Source of the DNA: Usnea hakonensis
Taxonomy: Eukaryota; Ascomycota; Lecanoromycetes; Lecanorales; Parmeliaceae
DNA: 12,863 bases
NCBI GenBank assembly: GCA_013423325.1
Contig: BLJB01000426.1
Coordinates: 2,504-15,366, forward strand
Reading direction: 5' to 3'
The translations under genes and the position numbers were made by a program. Of this stretch, positions 1 through 9,740 are shown piece after piece; the first letter of the stretch is position 1, and each line of letters starts with the position of its first letter. The notes beneath the pieces were generated by a model. That model was not told the origin of the DNA and did no database searches. It worked only from the letters and a program-made list of their open reading frames with translations.

Positions 1-372
1 CCTACGGAGAATACTAACTACCCTAAGAGGGGCGAGGGCGTTAACCAGATAGCTAATTCAATCTAGCCTCCTAGGCCAGTATTCCCTAGTAAAAGACTAG
101 TTATATAAGGGTAGAGCGGCCTAAGGGACGCTAGTATTAATACAAAGGGGGTAGAGGAATACGAGCGTAGGAGGTACCGAGCGATAGTAATCGAAGGTAG
201 TATATAGACTCAAAATAGTAGAGATAAGTAGAAGTACGGTAAGGTTTTTTACCCTAGTAGTAGTAATACTATAAAGGTTTCCCTTATATTATTGCNNATT
301 GCTATAGAGCTTCCCGTAATTATCTTTCACATAGTTAGATAGACACGAGTATGAATTCCAATCCAATCCAAT
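1..372 (-). repeat. Left arm of a ~365-bp inverted repeat (probable LTR-derived sequence)
   Basis: The reverse complement of this stretch aligns almost end to end with 3280-3643: position 1 pairs with 3643, and the CCAAT repeats near 358-377 pair with the TTGGA repeats at 3280-3294. Shared landmarks include the CCCTCGCCCC block, the AACTAGTCTT block and the GAATTCATACTCG block. This arm keeps many more CA and TG dinucleotides than the right arm, so it is less RIP-mutated. It probably comes from the LTR or an LTR-adjacent part of the Gypsy family next to it, in opposite orientation. A large terminal inverted repeat of another element is the alternative. The outer edge is cut by the window start, so the full arm length and any target-site duplication cannot be seen. 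Confidence 0.85.
296..297. other. Two ambiguous bases (assembly join)
   Basis: Two N bases are flanked on both sides by the same 5-mer ATTGC (291-295 and 298-302). Collapsing the gap and one ATTGC gives a sequence that aligns to the right arm without any indel. The Ns therefore look like an unmerged 5-bp contig overlap rather than missing DNA. Confidence 0.75.
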
Positions 373-377
373 CCAAT
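358..377. repeat. (CCAAT)4 pentanucleotide repeat
   Basis: Four tandem CCAAT units sit exactly where homology of the left arm ends and the Gypsy pol remnant begins. The right arm carries three reverse-complement units (TTGGA, 3280-3294). The repeat marks the junction of the inverted arrangement. Confidence 0.9.
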
Positions 378-394
378 AATAGATTAATCTATCT

Positions 395-3135
395 TATTAA
401 TATAGATTTACTATTTCTTTTTATTATAGGTAGGAATTATTCTATATTCTAATTATAGACTATTATAATTCTCTAGTCTATATTTAGTATATAATTAATA
501 GGATTCTATACCCCTTTTAATCCTTTTACTATATATATATAGATAATATTATTATATTTTTAGTATTACTCGATAAATATATTAATTATCTAAGGAAAGT
601 CTTTATTATATTATCTATATTTAATATATATCTATCTCTAAAGAAGTCCTTTCTAGAATATCTAATAATATAATTTCTAGATTAAAAAATTAATATTTTA
701 GGCCTTATTATAGCTAATAAAAAGCTTATTATAATAGCTAATTTAGCTTTTCTAAAGAATTTAGAATAACTGGAAAAATATTTAAAATTTATAGAATATC
801 TATATTAATATATCCTCTATTATATAGCTATTATTAAATTATTTTAAGAACGGAAAACCTTTCTTAATAACTATAATAAAATATAGAGTACTAATACTTA
901 TTAAAAGATCTAAAGAACTACTTTATTAATACTAATATTAAGCGAACTTAATATATTCTATTAACTATAAAAGGAATTTATATATTCTAGAATTTTATAT
1001 TATTTTAATAAGAAAAAATAGCTCTATATAGACCTTAACGCTAGTAAAGAATTTAGATTCGAAATAATAGTTTATTATAGTATTTTAGATTAAGAATTAT
1101 TAATATAAAAAGTTTAATAATTAATTTTATTCTTTAGTAGGCTCCTATTTAACGCTAAGATAAAATATTAGCTAATTAAGTTTAAGATTATTAATCTAGT
1201 CTAGATAGTTAAAAAAGTTTACTATATAATTAAAGTAATAGTAAAGATAATAATTATTTATACTAATTACTCCGCTACCCTTAGAATTATTTAATAAAGT
1301 AGTTTAAATACTATATTAACTAAGAAGCTTAATCTATATCTTATTTATATATTAGAATATTTATAGTATTTCTATATTAACTTTAAATATAAGCCCGGAA
1401 AAAGTAATATAGTTTTTAATATACTTTTTTAATTAGCTAGCTAATTAGTATATCGCCCTAAGACTAACTCTATCCTCGATAAGATTAATATTTTTTAAAT
1501 AGATATATTCTCGATTAGTAATATCTAATACTTTCTATAAACGACTTAAGAAAGAGTATTAAAATAAGCCTAAATAGAAGAGACTTCTTAATATAGTAGT
1601 AGTTAATATAAAACTAAAAGATAACGCTACTATATTATTATATAAATTAATTAATAGATTACTATATTTTATAGATATTAATAAGGGTCTTAGACTTTAT
1701 ATTCTAATAGTAATAATAGAGAAAAAAGTTTTTTAACTTACTTATAATAAATTAGACTATTCCGGGTACTTATAAATATATAAAAGATTAATATAGGGCC
1801 TATACTTTTATAAAATATTAAAAAAATTATATAACTTTATTAGATACTATCCTTTATACTAGTATAATTAAACTTTTTAATATAAACTCTATAAATTTTT
1901 ATAGTCTATTTATTTATTATCTAAGCCCTTCTATATACTAAGTATTAATTTATCCTTATATTATCTAAGACTACTATAGGCGAAAATTATATTATATTAG
2001 TAATAAATAAATTTTCTAAAGTTATTAATTACTAGATAAACTAGCTAAAATTAATTAGAGTTTATTTAGAACTATAATCTCTAATAGGGACTATAAGTTT
2101 ATTAGTAAATTATAAAAAGCAATCTTTACTACTTTAAAAGTAGATCTATTATACTCTATAATATATTACCCCTAGATAAATAATATATTAGAGAGATTTA
2201 ATTAGATAGTAGAAATTATTCTATATTACTATATTACTATCTTTAATAATATTAGACTCTAGCCGATTATACTATCTAAGATAATAATAGCGCTAAATAA
2301 CTTTATTATATACTCTTCTATTATACTAGCCCCTACTAAAATACTCTATAATTTTAGGACCTAAGAAGTATTAGATCTACTAAAGCCGAATAATAAGACT
2401 TTTATTAAATAAGTTAATATTCTAAATAAGTCTTCTATATCTATAATATCTACTATTAGTTCTATTATATTTTTAAAGCTAACTATAGTATTTATCTTAA
2501 TAAATTAAGCTACTACTAAAAATTAAATTCCTCTATATTTATAAGAGACTTTTATATCTATTACGCCTCTAATAGCTATCTACCTTATTATTAGTTCTAT
2601 TATATTATTAAAGCCTTTAAAGTCTATACCTACTATAATTATATCTATATATTATCTATTATATATAGATATAAAAGACGTAATCGCGTTTATTATAATA
2701 AGAATAAAATAGTATTATAATAGAAAATATTATTTATAATTCTTTTAAGTTAATAATTATATTAATCTATATCTCTATAAAGGTTATAAAATCCCTATCG
2801 GAGGTTTAAAAAAGATAGGACCTTAATTTATAGACCCCTTAAAAATAGTTAAAAAGATAGATAAACTAGTATATTATTTATAATTTCTAAATAATATAGT
2901 AATCTATAATATAATATCTATTATATATTTCGAGCTAGTTATTAATCTAAAGTAAGATCCCTATTACTATACTCGATTATTACTTTTTATAGTAATAGTC
3001 GAAAATAAGGAGGAATTTAAAATAGAGAAACTTATATAGAAGAGAAAAATCCGTAGAGATAAAAATTAAATAATTTAGTATTTAATTAGATAGAAAGGAT
3101 ACAGCTCTAAATATAATATATAATAATCTAAGAGG
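395..3135 (+). pseudogene. RIP-degraded, 5'-truncated Ty3/Gypsy chromovirus pol
   Basis: This is the decayed pol polyprotein of a chromodomain Gypsy retrotransposon, with stops (only TAA and TAG) in every frame. In + strand order I can trace the RT palm with the YIDD box now YIDN (536-547), the RT/RNase H-like segment LYIDLNASKEF (1022 on), YTNYSAT for the family's YTDHSA (1259-1279), KPGKSN (1391-1408), the integrase zinc-binding region (about 1757-1860), the integrase core with SNRD (2080-2091) and an LER box (2188-2196), and a chromodomain with YLIR-stop-KGYSS (3079-3108). The spacing from the first core Asp codon (2083, now AAT) to the Glu codon (2191) is 36 codons, matching D-35-E. Gag, protease and the RT fingers are absent: the element starts abruptly next to the CCAAT repeat. 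GC content is visibly lower than in the LINE downstream. Assignment to Gypsy is firm; exact ends are approximate. Confidence 0.88.
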
Positions 3136-3279
3136 AATATAAAAGATATCGTTACTTTAGATAAATACGAGGAGCTCTATAGAAATATAGTAAGGCTTTC
3201 CATTAATAATATAGTAGTACCTTCTAATTATTAGCTATATTAATAACCGCCGAGCTAGGCGTTAAATATAGTATAAGTC
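3136..3279 (+). other. Gypsy 3' untranslated segment between chromodomain and right arm
   Basis: AT-rich sequence follows the chromodomain remnant and leads into the right arm. It should hold the polypurine tract and possibly the true 5' edge of the 3' LTR, but mutation hides both. A GC-richer patch at 3247-3262 is a possible LTR start region. No ORF is visible. Confidence 0.4.
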
Positions 3280-3643
3280 TTGGATTGGATTGGAATTCAT
3301 ACTCGTATCTATCTAACTATATAAAAGATAATTACGGGAAGCTCTATAGTAATAATATAAAGAAAACCTTCGTAGTATTACTATTATTAGGGTAAAAAAT
3401 CTTATTATACTTTTATTTATTTTTATTATTTTAATTCTATATATTATTTTTAACTATTACCGCTTAGGGCTCCTTATATATATATATCTCTATTTTCTTT
3501 ATATCTTTTTTAGTACCCCTTAAGATACTTCTCTCTTATATAACTAGTCTTTCGCTAAAAAGTATTAGCCTAGAAGGCTAAACTAGATTAATTATCTAAT
3601 TAACGCCCTCGCCCCCTTTGAGATAATTAGTATTTTTCGTAAA
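3280..3643 (+). repeat. Right arm of the inverted repeat, probable 3' LTR sequence
   Basis: This arm is the inverted partner of 1-372. It lies directly downstream of the chromodomain remnant, where a chromovirus 3' LTR is expected, which is why I read the arms as LTR sequence. It is more heavily mutated than the left arm. For example, TG in the left-arm complement is TA here in the stretch after GAATTCATACTCG, and GCAAT has become GTAAT. Many other C-to-T changes are outside the CA context. The LTR may extend beyond 3643, because homology can only be followed to the window start in the partner. Confidence 0.82.
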
Positions 3644-4304
3644 TTACTTATTTTTATAAATTTTAGAAATATTAATTTAAATCGTTTTAGCCTTAAATAA
3701 AAGATAAAGATATATTTAATATTTTATTTTAACTAGCTATATTCGTAGCTAGATATATAGATATCTAAGATTTTATAATAGAAGAGGAATTATATTAGCC
3801 CTATCTTCTTTATTTTTATTTAGATTAGGGCGGAGCTCTTAACTTTTATAAGATTATAATAGAGTATTCTCTTTATTTTCTAATTTTTAAGACTTTAAGC
3901 TAGTATCCTCTTATTTTTAGATATACCTATATAATAGTTTTTCTATAGAATATATTAGATTATATTATTTTAGTTCTATATTTTTTTTTTATTACTTTTA
4001 TCTCCTTTCTCTCTCTTTTTTTTATATTATATTATTTCTACTTTTCTATTCTAGAGAGAATATTCTCTATTTATAAATGTTTCTTTATTATTAATACTAG
4101 TAGTATTTTTACTCTATATTTTTACTTCTTTTAGAGTACTCTATAAATATAAATATTTCTAATTTTTATAATCTCGTATACTCCTTTAAGGGCCTAATAA
4201 TAGAGGATTACTAGATCTATAAAGATTTATATAAAATAGATATTTATCTTTATTTCTAATTCTCTAATATTTATTACTTTATATACTTTTAAGATATATT
4301 TTAG
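3644..4304 (+). other. Gene-free AT-rich stretch, possible LINE 5' UTR/promoter
   Basis: About 660 bases without any usable ORF. The stretch is rich in pyrimidine runs on the + strand (strongest at 3979-4025) and directly precedes the ATG of the LINE ORF1. Tad-type LINEs carry an internal promoter and 5' leader upstream of ORF1, so this may be it. Part could also be the rest of the Gypsy LTR. No motif in it settles the matter. Confidence 0.4.
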
Positions 4305-5850
4305 ATGGCGACCACGAATTGCGAACATACCTACCAGGGCCCCTACGGGGCTCTAGAGACCTCCAATATAAAGGTTATAACGAGTATAGCTAAGAACTAA
4401 GAGGAGGAGTCGGTAGGAGTTAAGGGAGGGTAACGCGATATCGAAAATAATACGGGAGAGGAAGACGGATACGCGTTAGCTACGCGTATAGACGCGATAA
4501 AGAGGATAGAGAGATCGAATAAAAAGGTAGCGAGGGCTATAAAGGACGATATAAAATAGAAGGAGAAGGGTTATAAATATAACTATATTAAGAGAATAGG
4601 CTAGTTAGTTAAAGATATAGCGAAAATTATAAAGAATATATTATTTAAAGATCTTAATAGATAGAAATTTAGACTATTTAAGATAGTAATCTAGCTAGTA
4701 AGTAAATATATAGAATTAGCTAAAGCCGAATAAAAAGAGACCCGAAAGTAGGTAGAGAAATAATTAATTAGAGGTCTACCCCTAATATTATAATAGTTCT
4801 AGGCCTAGAGGGTAGCTAGTAATACTACTAGGCTACTTATCTATAAATAACCGTATTTAGTAATACTACCCTCGTATACTATAGCGGGGAACGCTAATAA
4901 GAAAAGGGTAATAATTAGGATAAGAAGTAAGGAGGAGAGAAAGAAGATTAAATATACTATACTAGTATAACTTAAAGATATATTCTAGAATAATAGAGCC
5001 CTAATAGACTCTATTATTATAATAAGGCGCTTCTAAAACGGGGCGTTATCCTATATATAGTCTTAAGGGAGGTAAAGAGGGCGATAAAAGAGAATATTAA
5101 AATAATCTAGAGAGATTATCTTTCGACCTACGTCTTTAAACCCTCCTTTATAGTAGCCGTCGACTTAGTAAGAATCGACGCGTTCGATAATAAAGACTAA
5201 GGGGCTTATATCGAGAAGCTAAAATAGGAGAATAGTACCCTTTATCCCGGACTAAAAGTAGTAAGAGTAGAATAGTCTCTATTCGTATAAATAAAGAAGG
5301 CGGGTAAAGAGATTAAGAAATACTTTATACTCCTAGTTAAAATTAAGAGCCCTAAAGAGGCGAATAGATTAATAGTAGAAGGTATAGTAGAGAATAGCTA
5401 ACTACTCTACTATAGAAAATAGGAGATAGTAAGTAGATTAAAGTAGTACTATTAATATTAGTAGTACGACTATCTATAGGGGTTATACTAGAGGCTGGTA
5501 AAGTATAAATACTATATCGAAGCCTACTCTACTAAAGACTACTAGGGCTAGGGATAGAGATACTATATAGTCTACTAAGGTAATTATAAGGTATAGAGTT
5601 TAAATTATTAAGTTTACTAATAGAAGGTAGAACGCCTTAAATAGAGGAGAGAGAATATCTCTAAATAGTATAAAGAGCCCTCGATAATAGTCTAATTTAT
5701 TTCAGCCCCGGCCTAAATAGAGAATAGATAGAAGATAGTATCTCTAAAAAGGAAGAGACTAAAAGAGATCTTAGATAACTAATAATTAAGAAAGGCGGGA
5801 AGGCTATCTAAGATCTAGAAAAGAGAACCGGGGTAGATATATCTAATCTA
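4305..5850 (+). pseudogene. LINE ORF1 (gag-like, nucleic-acid binding) remnant
   Basis: An ATG at 4305 opens 31 readable codons, starting MATTNCEHTYQGPYG, before a TAA that probably was CAA or CAG. Further on, the frame reads as a charged Lys/Glu/Arg-rich protein broken by many TAA/TAG codons. Around 5440-5640 a CCHC zinc-knuckle pattern can be followed, with most Cys codons turned from TGC/TGT to TAC/TAT. A basic tail follows (5740-5850). In the family this protein binds the element's RNA and helps form the ribonucleoprotein used in target-primed reverse transcription. The first 50 bases are unusually little mutated. The end of ORF1 is uncertain by about 100 bases. Confidence 0.72.
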
Positions 5851-5959
5851 GTTTAGGGGGAAGACCGGCTTCTAGAATATAGTTAACGCGATTAATATAA
5901 TCTTAATATCGAGTATAACTAATACTAATCTTAATAGTTCGGACTTTAATATCTATATC

Positions 5960-6720
5960 GATAAGTAAGGATAATATATTAAAGGTCTTATAATATAATA
6001 TACGGAAGTCGAAAGATGGAGTAATAGCGCCGCTCCTCGAGAAGTAGGAAGTATAAGATTATAATAAACTAATAATTTAGGAGCCGAGCTATAACTCGTT
6101 TAATAGATTAATATATAATCCGAGTTCTAGTAAATTTCTACTAGCCTATAAATTAGATCTAGAGGTTTAGATATACTTTTATATTAATAAAAGGATAGAT
6201 CTAACTAGCTAGAAAATTAGATACTAAGGGGGTAACTTTTACTCCCTTTAATTAAATATTAAATAAGATAGTAGGGAAAAGAAGAAGCGTATTTCTCTCT
6301 AGCCCTCTACTTAAGAACTAATTCTCTAGATATATAATATATATAACTAGTTACTAGTATTACTAGAGGTAATAATAACCTCTCTAGTACTAGTATTTTT
6401 AGAATAAGCCTTAGAGAAAAAAGGTAAATATATAGCTTTTAAGAACTTTAATCTTTACTACCCTAAATAGAATAATAAGGGATAATATATATACTGTAAA
6501 ATAGCTAATAGACTTATTAAAGTTATCTAGGTTAAGAAAATAACTTTTAGGCTATTTAACGACTTAATTATATAGAAATCCCGAGGCTAGAAGTTAATAA
6601 TTAATCTAGTCTTTCTAATATTAAAAGCCTATTAGGCTATAGTCCGCTATATCTTAAGAGAGGACCTAGAATACGCGTCTAACTATATTCTAGTAGTAAT
6701 AGAACTAGAATAGTAGTAGA
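5960..6720 (+). pseudogene. LINE ORF2 AP-endonuclease domain remnant
   Basis: This part of ORF2 nicks the target site in functional copies. Traces run from a Q-YNIRKSKDG-like start (about 5977-6020; the Gln codon is now TAA), through YINKRIDLTS (about 6180-6215), to SRG-stop-K followed by a NLVF box (6579-6614), where the family has a DLVF-type motif. The terminal SDH of the exonuclease-endonuclease-phosphatase fold is visible as SNY at 6678-6686: Asp to Asn and His to Tyr, both explained by RIP transitions. The domain is therefore catalytically dead as well as frame-broken. Family assignment comes from these motifs in this order and from the position directly before the RT. Confidence 0.75.
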
Positions 6721-7389
6721 AAGAGATATCGATAAGAAAGTAATAGCTATAGAAAAAACTAGCTAAAAAAAATACTACTTCTAAGATAGTTAGAAGTAGT
6801 TATATTCTATAAAGCGCTCTTTCTCGAAGATCTATAGAAATAGAGAAAGAGGTAGAAGCCTTTATAAAAACTATAAATTAGGGGTTCTAGGAAATAGTAG
6901 AGAACTATATACTATAGATAAAGCCTATAACTAATTCAAATTCGTACTAGAATATAGACTATATAAGAGTTACTAAGATAGCTAAGCTTAGACTTAAAGA
7001 GTACTACCGACTCTAAGACGAGTAGTTAGTCGAGGAACTTCGAGGAGCAGAAAGAGAGAAGGTAAAGATTATATATAAAACCCGTATACTCTATTAGCGC
7101 GAGGGAGTATATAAAGTATTACTAAAAAAGAACGGAATCTAGAAGCTCGCCTAATAAGGATAAGAGCGGAGTACGGCCCTAAAACCCTTACTATAGTTCC
7201 CGGCTATTCTAGATTAGAGAGGAATAAAATAGTCAAGTTTTAAAAGTAAAGTTAATATTCTAAGAAATATATTATTCCTACCTACCTTAATAATTAATCT
7301 AGAAGATATTCTAGATACTTAATACCTAACTCTAATATTTATAGAGAATAGAATTAGTAGCGATAAAATAATAAAAGCGATTATATACC

Positions 7390-8350
7390 TAGTAGTAAAT
7401 AAAGCCCCGGGCGTCTTAAGAATCCTTAATTAGTTTCTAAAATATATAGCTTTATATATTATAGACTCTCTTACTAGGCTCTTCTAAGCCTACTTTAATC
7501 TAGAATACTATCCGAGATTCTTTAAGGAGGCTAATATAGTAATATTAAAAAAGTTAAATAAGTCTAACTACTCGAAATTTAAAGCGTACTAACTAATAGT
7601 CTTACTTAATACCCTAGATAAAGTACTAGAAACGGTAATCTCGAAATAACTAGCGAGATTAGCGAAAAGCTATAGTCTTCTCTCTTAATAATAAATAGAG
7701 GCGAGGAAAGGTAGATTAGTAAAAATAATATTAGAATCGCTAATAAATACGGTTTATATTATATAGAACTATAGTACCGCTAATAGTAGGAAAGTCGCTA
7801 GCCTACTTTTACTAGATATCGCGGGTACCTTCGATAACGTCTTGTACGAGAGACTCCTCCATAACTTAAGAGAGAGGAGAGTCCCGAAGAAGATAATAAG
7901 ATAGACATCTAGCTTCCTTATAGATAGGGCGATATCCGTAATATTAGAGAGCTAGACGAGCCTAATAAAGGTAGTAGAGACTAGTATTTTTTAGAGATTA
8001 TTACTCTCTCTTATATTATTCCTCTTCTTTAATACCTCTCTAATTAAATAATACGTAAAAGCCGCTCTCCCTATTTAGATAGAAGGTTTCGTTAATAATA
8101 TTTATCTACTAGTATATAGCGGGAGTATAAAAGATAATTATAGAGTACTATATAAGATTTACGATATCTATCTTAAGTAGACTAGGATATATAGGGTAAT
8201 ATTCGCCCCTAAGAAATACGAGCTAGTATATCTAATAAGGAGCCTAAAGAAGTTTAATATAGAGGTATCTTTAGACTTTAAAAAGGTTAAGATAGACCCT
8301 AGCCTAAATATAAGAGTACTAGGCTTATATATAGATATTAAATTTCGGTA
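7390..8350 (+). pseudogene. LINE ORF2 reverse transcriptase domain remnant
   Basis: This is the clearest domain of the LINE. Readable in one frame with scattered TAA/TAG are ILKKLNKSNYSKFKAYQPIV-like finger sequence (7540-7600, the Gln codon a stop), an ARKGR box (7701-7715), motif A as LLLLDIAGTFDNV (7803-7841) with both Asp residues kept, and the catalytic box FVDD now FVNN at 8088-8099. A nearly continuous open run covers 7780-7900. In working elements this enzyme copies the element RNA at the nicked target. G-to-A changes in both catalytic Asp codons remove activity. It lies in the same orientation as the endonuclease and spacing is normal, so the ORF2 layout is conserved. Confidence 0.88.
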
Positions 8351-9560
8351 GGGACTATATATCGCTTAGTTAACGGCCCGAGCCGCAGGATAGAAACGAG
8401 CCTTAGAATACCTCGTAGGCTCAATATAGGGAGCGATATTCACCAGGTACCGCACGGTATATAGTATAGTAGTACGCCCGATATTAACGTTCGTAGCGCC
8501 GATTTAGTACTACCCCCGCGGGATAGAAGGATTCTCCCGGAAGCCCTCTAAGAAGCTAACTAAGATATAAAATAAATATCTTTATAGAATAACCGGAGTA
8601 TATAAGATAACTCCTATTCTAGTTCTAGAGATAGAGGCTTCGATAGCCCCCCTAGAATACTAACTCGATAAGCTAGTATTATAATACTAAGCTCTACGAG
8701 GTACCTACCCCGCTACGAAAGAGGGTAACGAGCGAATCGCCCGATATTTCTAGAGTAGTAGAGGTAGGAAAAGAAAAAGAGGGCCTATACCTATAGTAAT
8801 AAAAGAGGCCTAGGCTCTTAAAGCTCTTAAAGAAAAAAGCTAGAATCTAGTAACTATTAATATAAGAAAAAAGAAGAACTAGGTTAATCTATATAGAGAT
8901 ATCGAGGAATATTAGAGTATTAATATTATTAGACGGAAAATATAAGACTAGTTTTAAGAATAAAGATCTAAAAAATAGAAAAAATATTAACGAAGAATTC
9001 CTATTATAGTAAGAACCCTTATCTAAATAGGAAACTTATATAACGATAGGTTCGACTATTATAAAATATTAAAAAAGATTAAGAGCTTAATTATTATTTA
9101 AATAAAAAGTAGTAAAATCGGGCTTAATATATTTCTTAATAGAATAAGGGTTCTAGATATTAACTTTAACTATAAATATAGATAGAGAAGATAGGATATT
9201 AAGTATATTCTCCTCTTCTATCCGAGATTACGGGAGGATAGACTACGGCTATTTATAGAAATAGGTACTAGGAACTTCTAGATAATATTAACTATAATTA
9301 AAGAGATCCGGATAGTAGTAAGATAAATAGTTAATTTTAATTAATTAAATAACTTCGAGTTAGCTAGTAAATAACTCTAATAATTAAAACTACCCCTCGG
9401 GATAGAGGAGACTATTAAGTCTAAAAAGGATATATAAAAAAGCGACTATACTCGTCTCTAAAGGCGGAGGCGATTAAAGATATAAAAGTTAGAGAATAGA
9501 AAAGTCGATATAAAGAAGTAGAGAGATATATAGTAGTATAATAGGGCTCCTAAGAAGTAT
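8350..9560 (+). pseudogene. LINE ORF2 C-terminal region with degraded Cys/His finger
   Basis: Downstream of the RT, a thumb-like segment reads YRTVYSIVVRPILTF (about 8449-8495) and YRITGVYKITPILVLEIEAS (8583-8645), as in fungal LINE RTs. A basic linker (8760-8890) follows. Around 9150-9235 the frame shows the pattern of a C-x-C...H...C finger whose Cys codons now read Tyr, ending in YPRLREDRLRLFIE. Such a finger closes ORF2 in Tad-type elements. No convincing RNase H signature is seen between. Where ORF2 stops cannot be fixed because stops are everywhere; the reading seems to fade between 9360 and 9560. Confidence 0.65.
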
Positions 9561-9700
9561 AGTAGAAAGGAGAGTATACTATTTAATTAAAGTTTTTATC
9601 TAGAGGTTCGCCCTTAGGTTTTTTCGATACCTAGCTCTACTAGTTTAGCGTTATAGTTACTCTTATTAGCTTATATTAAGTAGCTAGTATAGGCGTATAA
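9561..9700 (+). other. LINE 3' UTR
   Basis: This is AT-rich sequence of somewhat higher GC than what follows. It lies between the fading ORF2 frame and the AT repeat tail and is probably the 3' untranslated region. No ORF or RNA structure stands out. Confidence 0.45.
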
Positions 9701-9740
9701 AACAATTAATTAATCAATTAATAATTAATTATTTAACTAA
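9701..9740 (+). repeat. AATT/TTAA-repeat tail at the LINE 3' end
   Basis: After a short AAAACAATT the sequence becomes a series of TTAA/AATT units up to about 9735. LINEs end in poly-A or short simple repeats, so this is the best candidate for the element's 3' terminus. AT-rich RIP background makes such strings less special. Confidence 0.45.

Larger units (their letters stand above)
4305..9740 (+). mobile_element. Tad1-like non-LTR retrotransposon (LINE), RIP-inactivated
   Basis: The order ORF1 with zinc knuckle, AP-endonuclease, reverse transcriptase, C-terminal Cys/His region and simple AT tail is that of fungal Tad1-clade LINEs. There are no LTRs, and the RT reads like a LINE rather than a Gypsy RT. 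I see no large internal deletion, so the copy seems full-length or nearly so, but no ORF longer than a few dozen codons survives. Almost every CA/TG has become TA. I find no clear RNase H domain between RT and the C-terminal region. Target-site duplications cannot be recognised in the AT-rich flanks, so both ends are approximate; the 5' end could lie up to about 660 bp further left. Confidence 0.85.

Noticed and set aside
358..377. CCAAT repeats as promoter CCAAT boxes
   Set aside because: They are tandem units at a repeat junction inside dead transposon sequence, with no gene nearby.
1..3643. DNA transposon with long terminal inverted repeats
   Set aside because: The internal coding remnant is clearly Gypsy pol with RT, RNase H, integrase and chromodomain; no transposase was seen, so the inverted arms are better read as rearranged LTR sequence.
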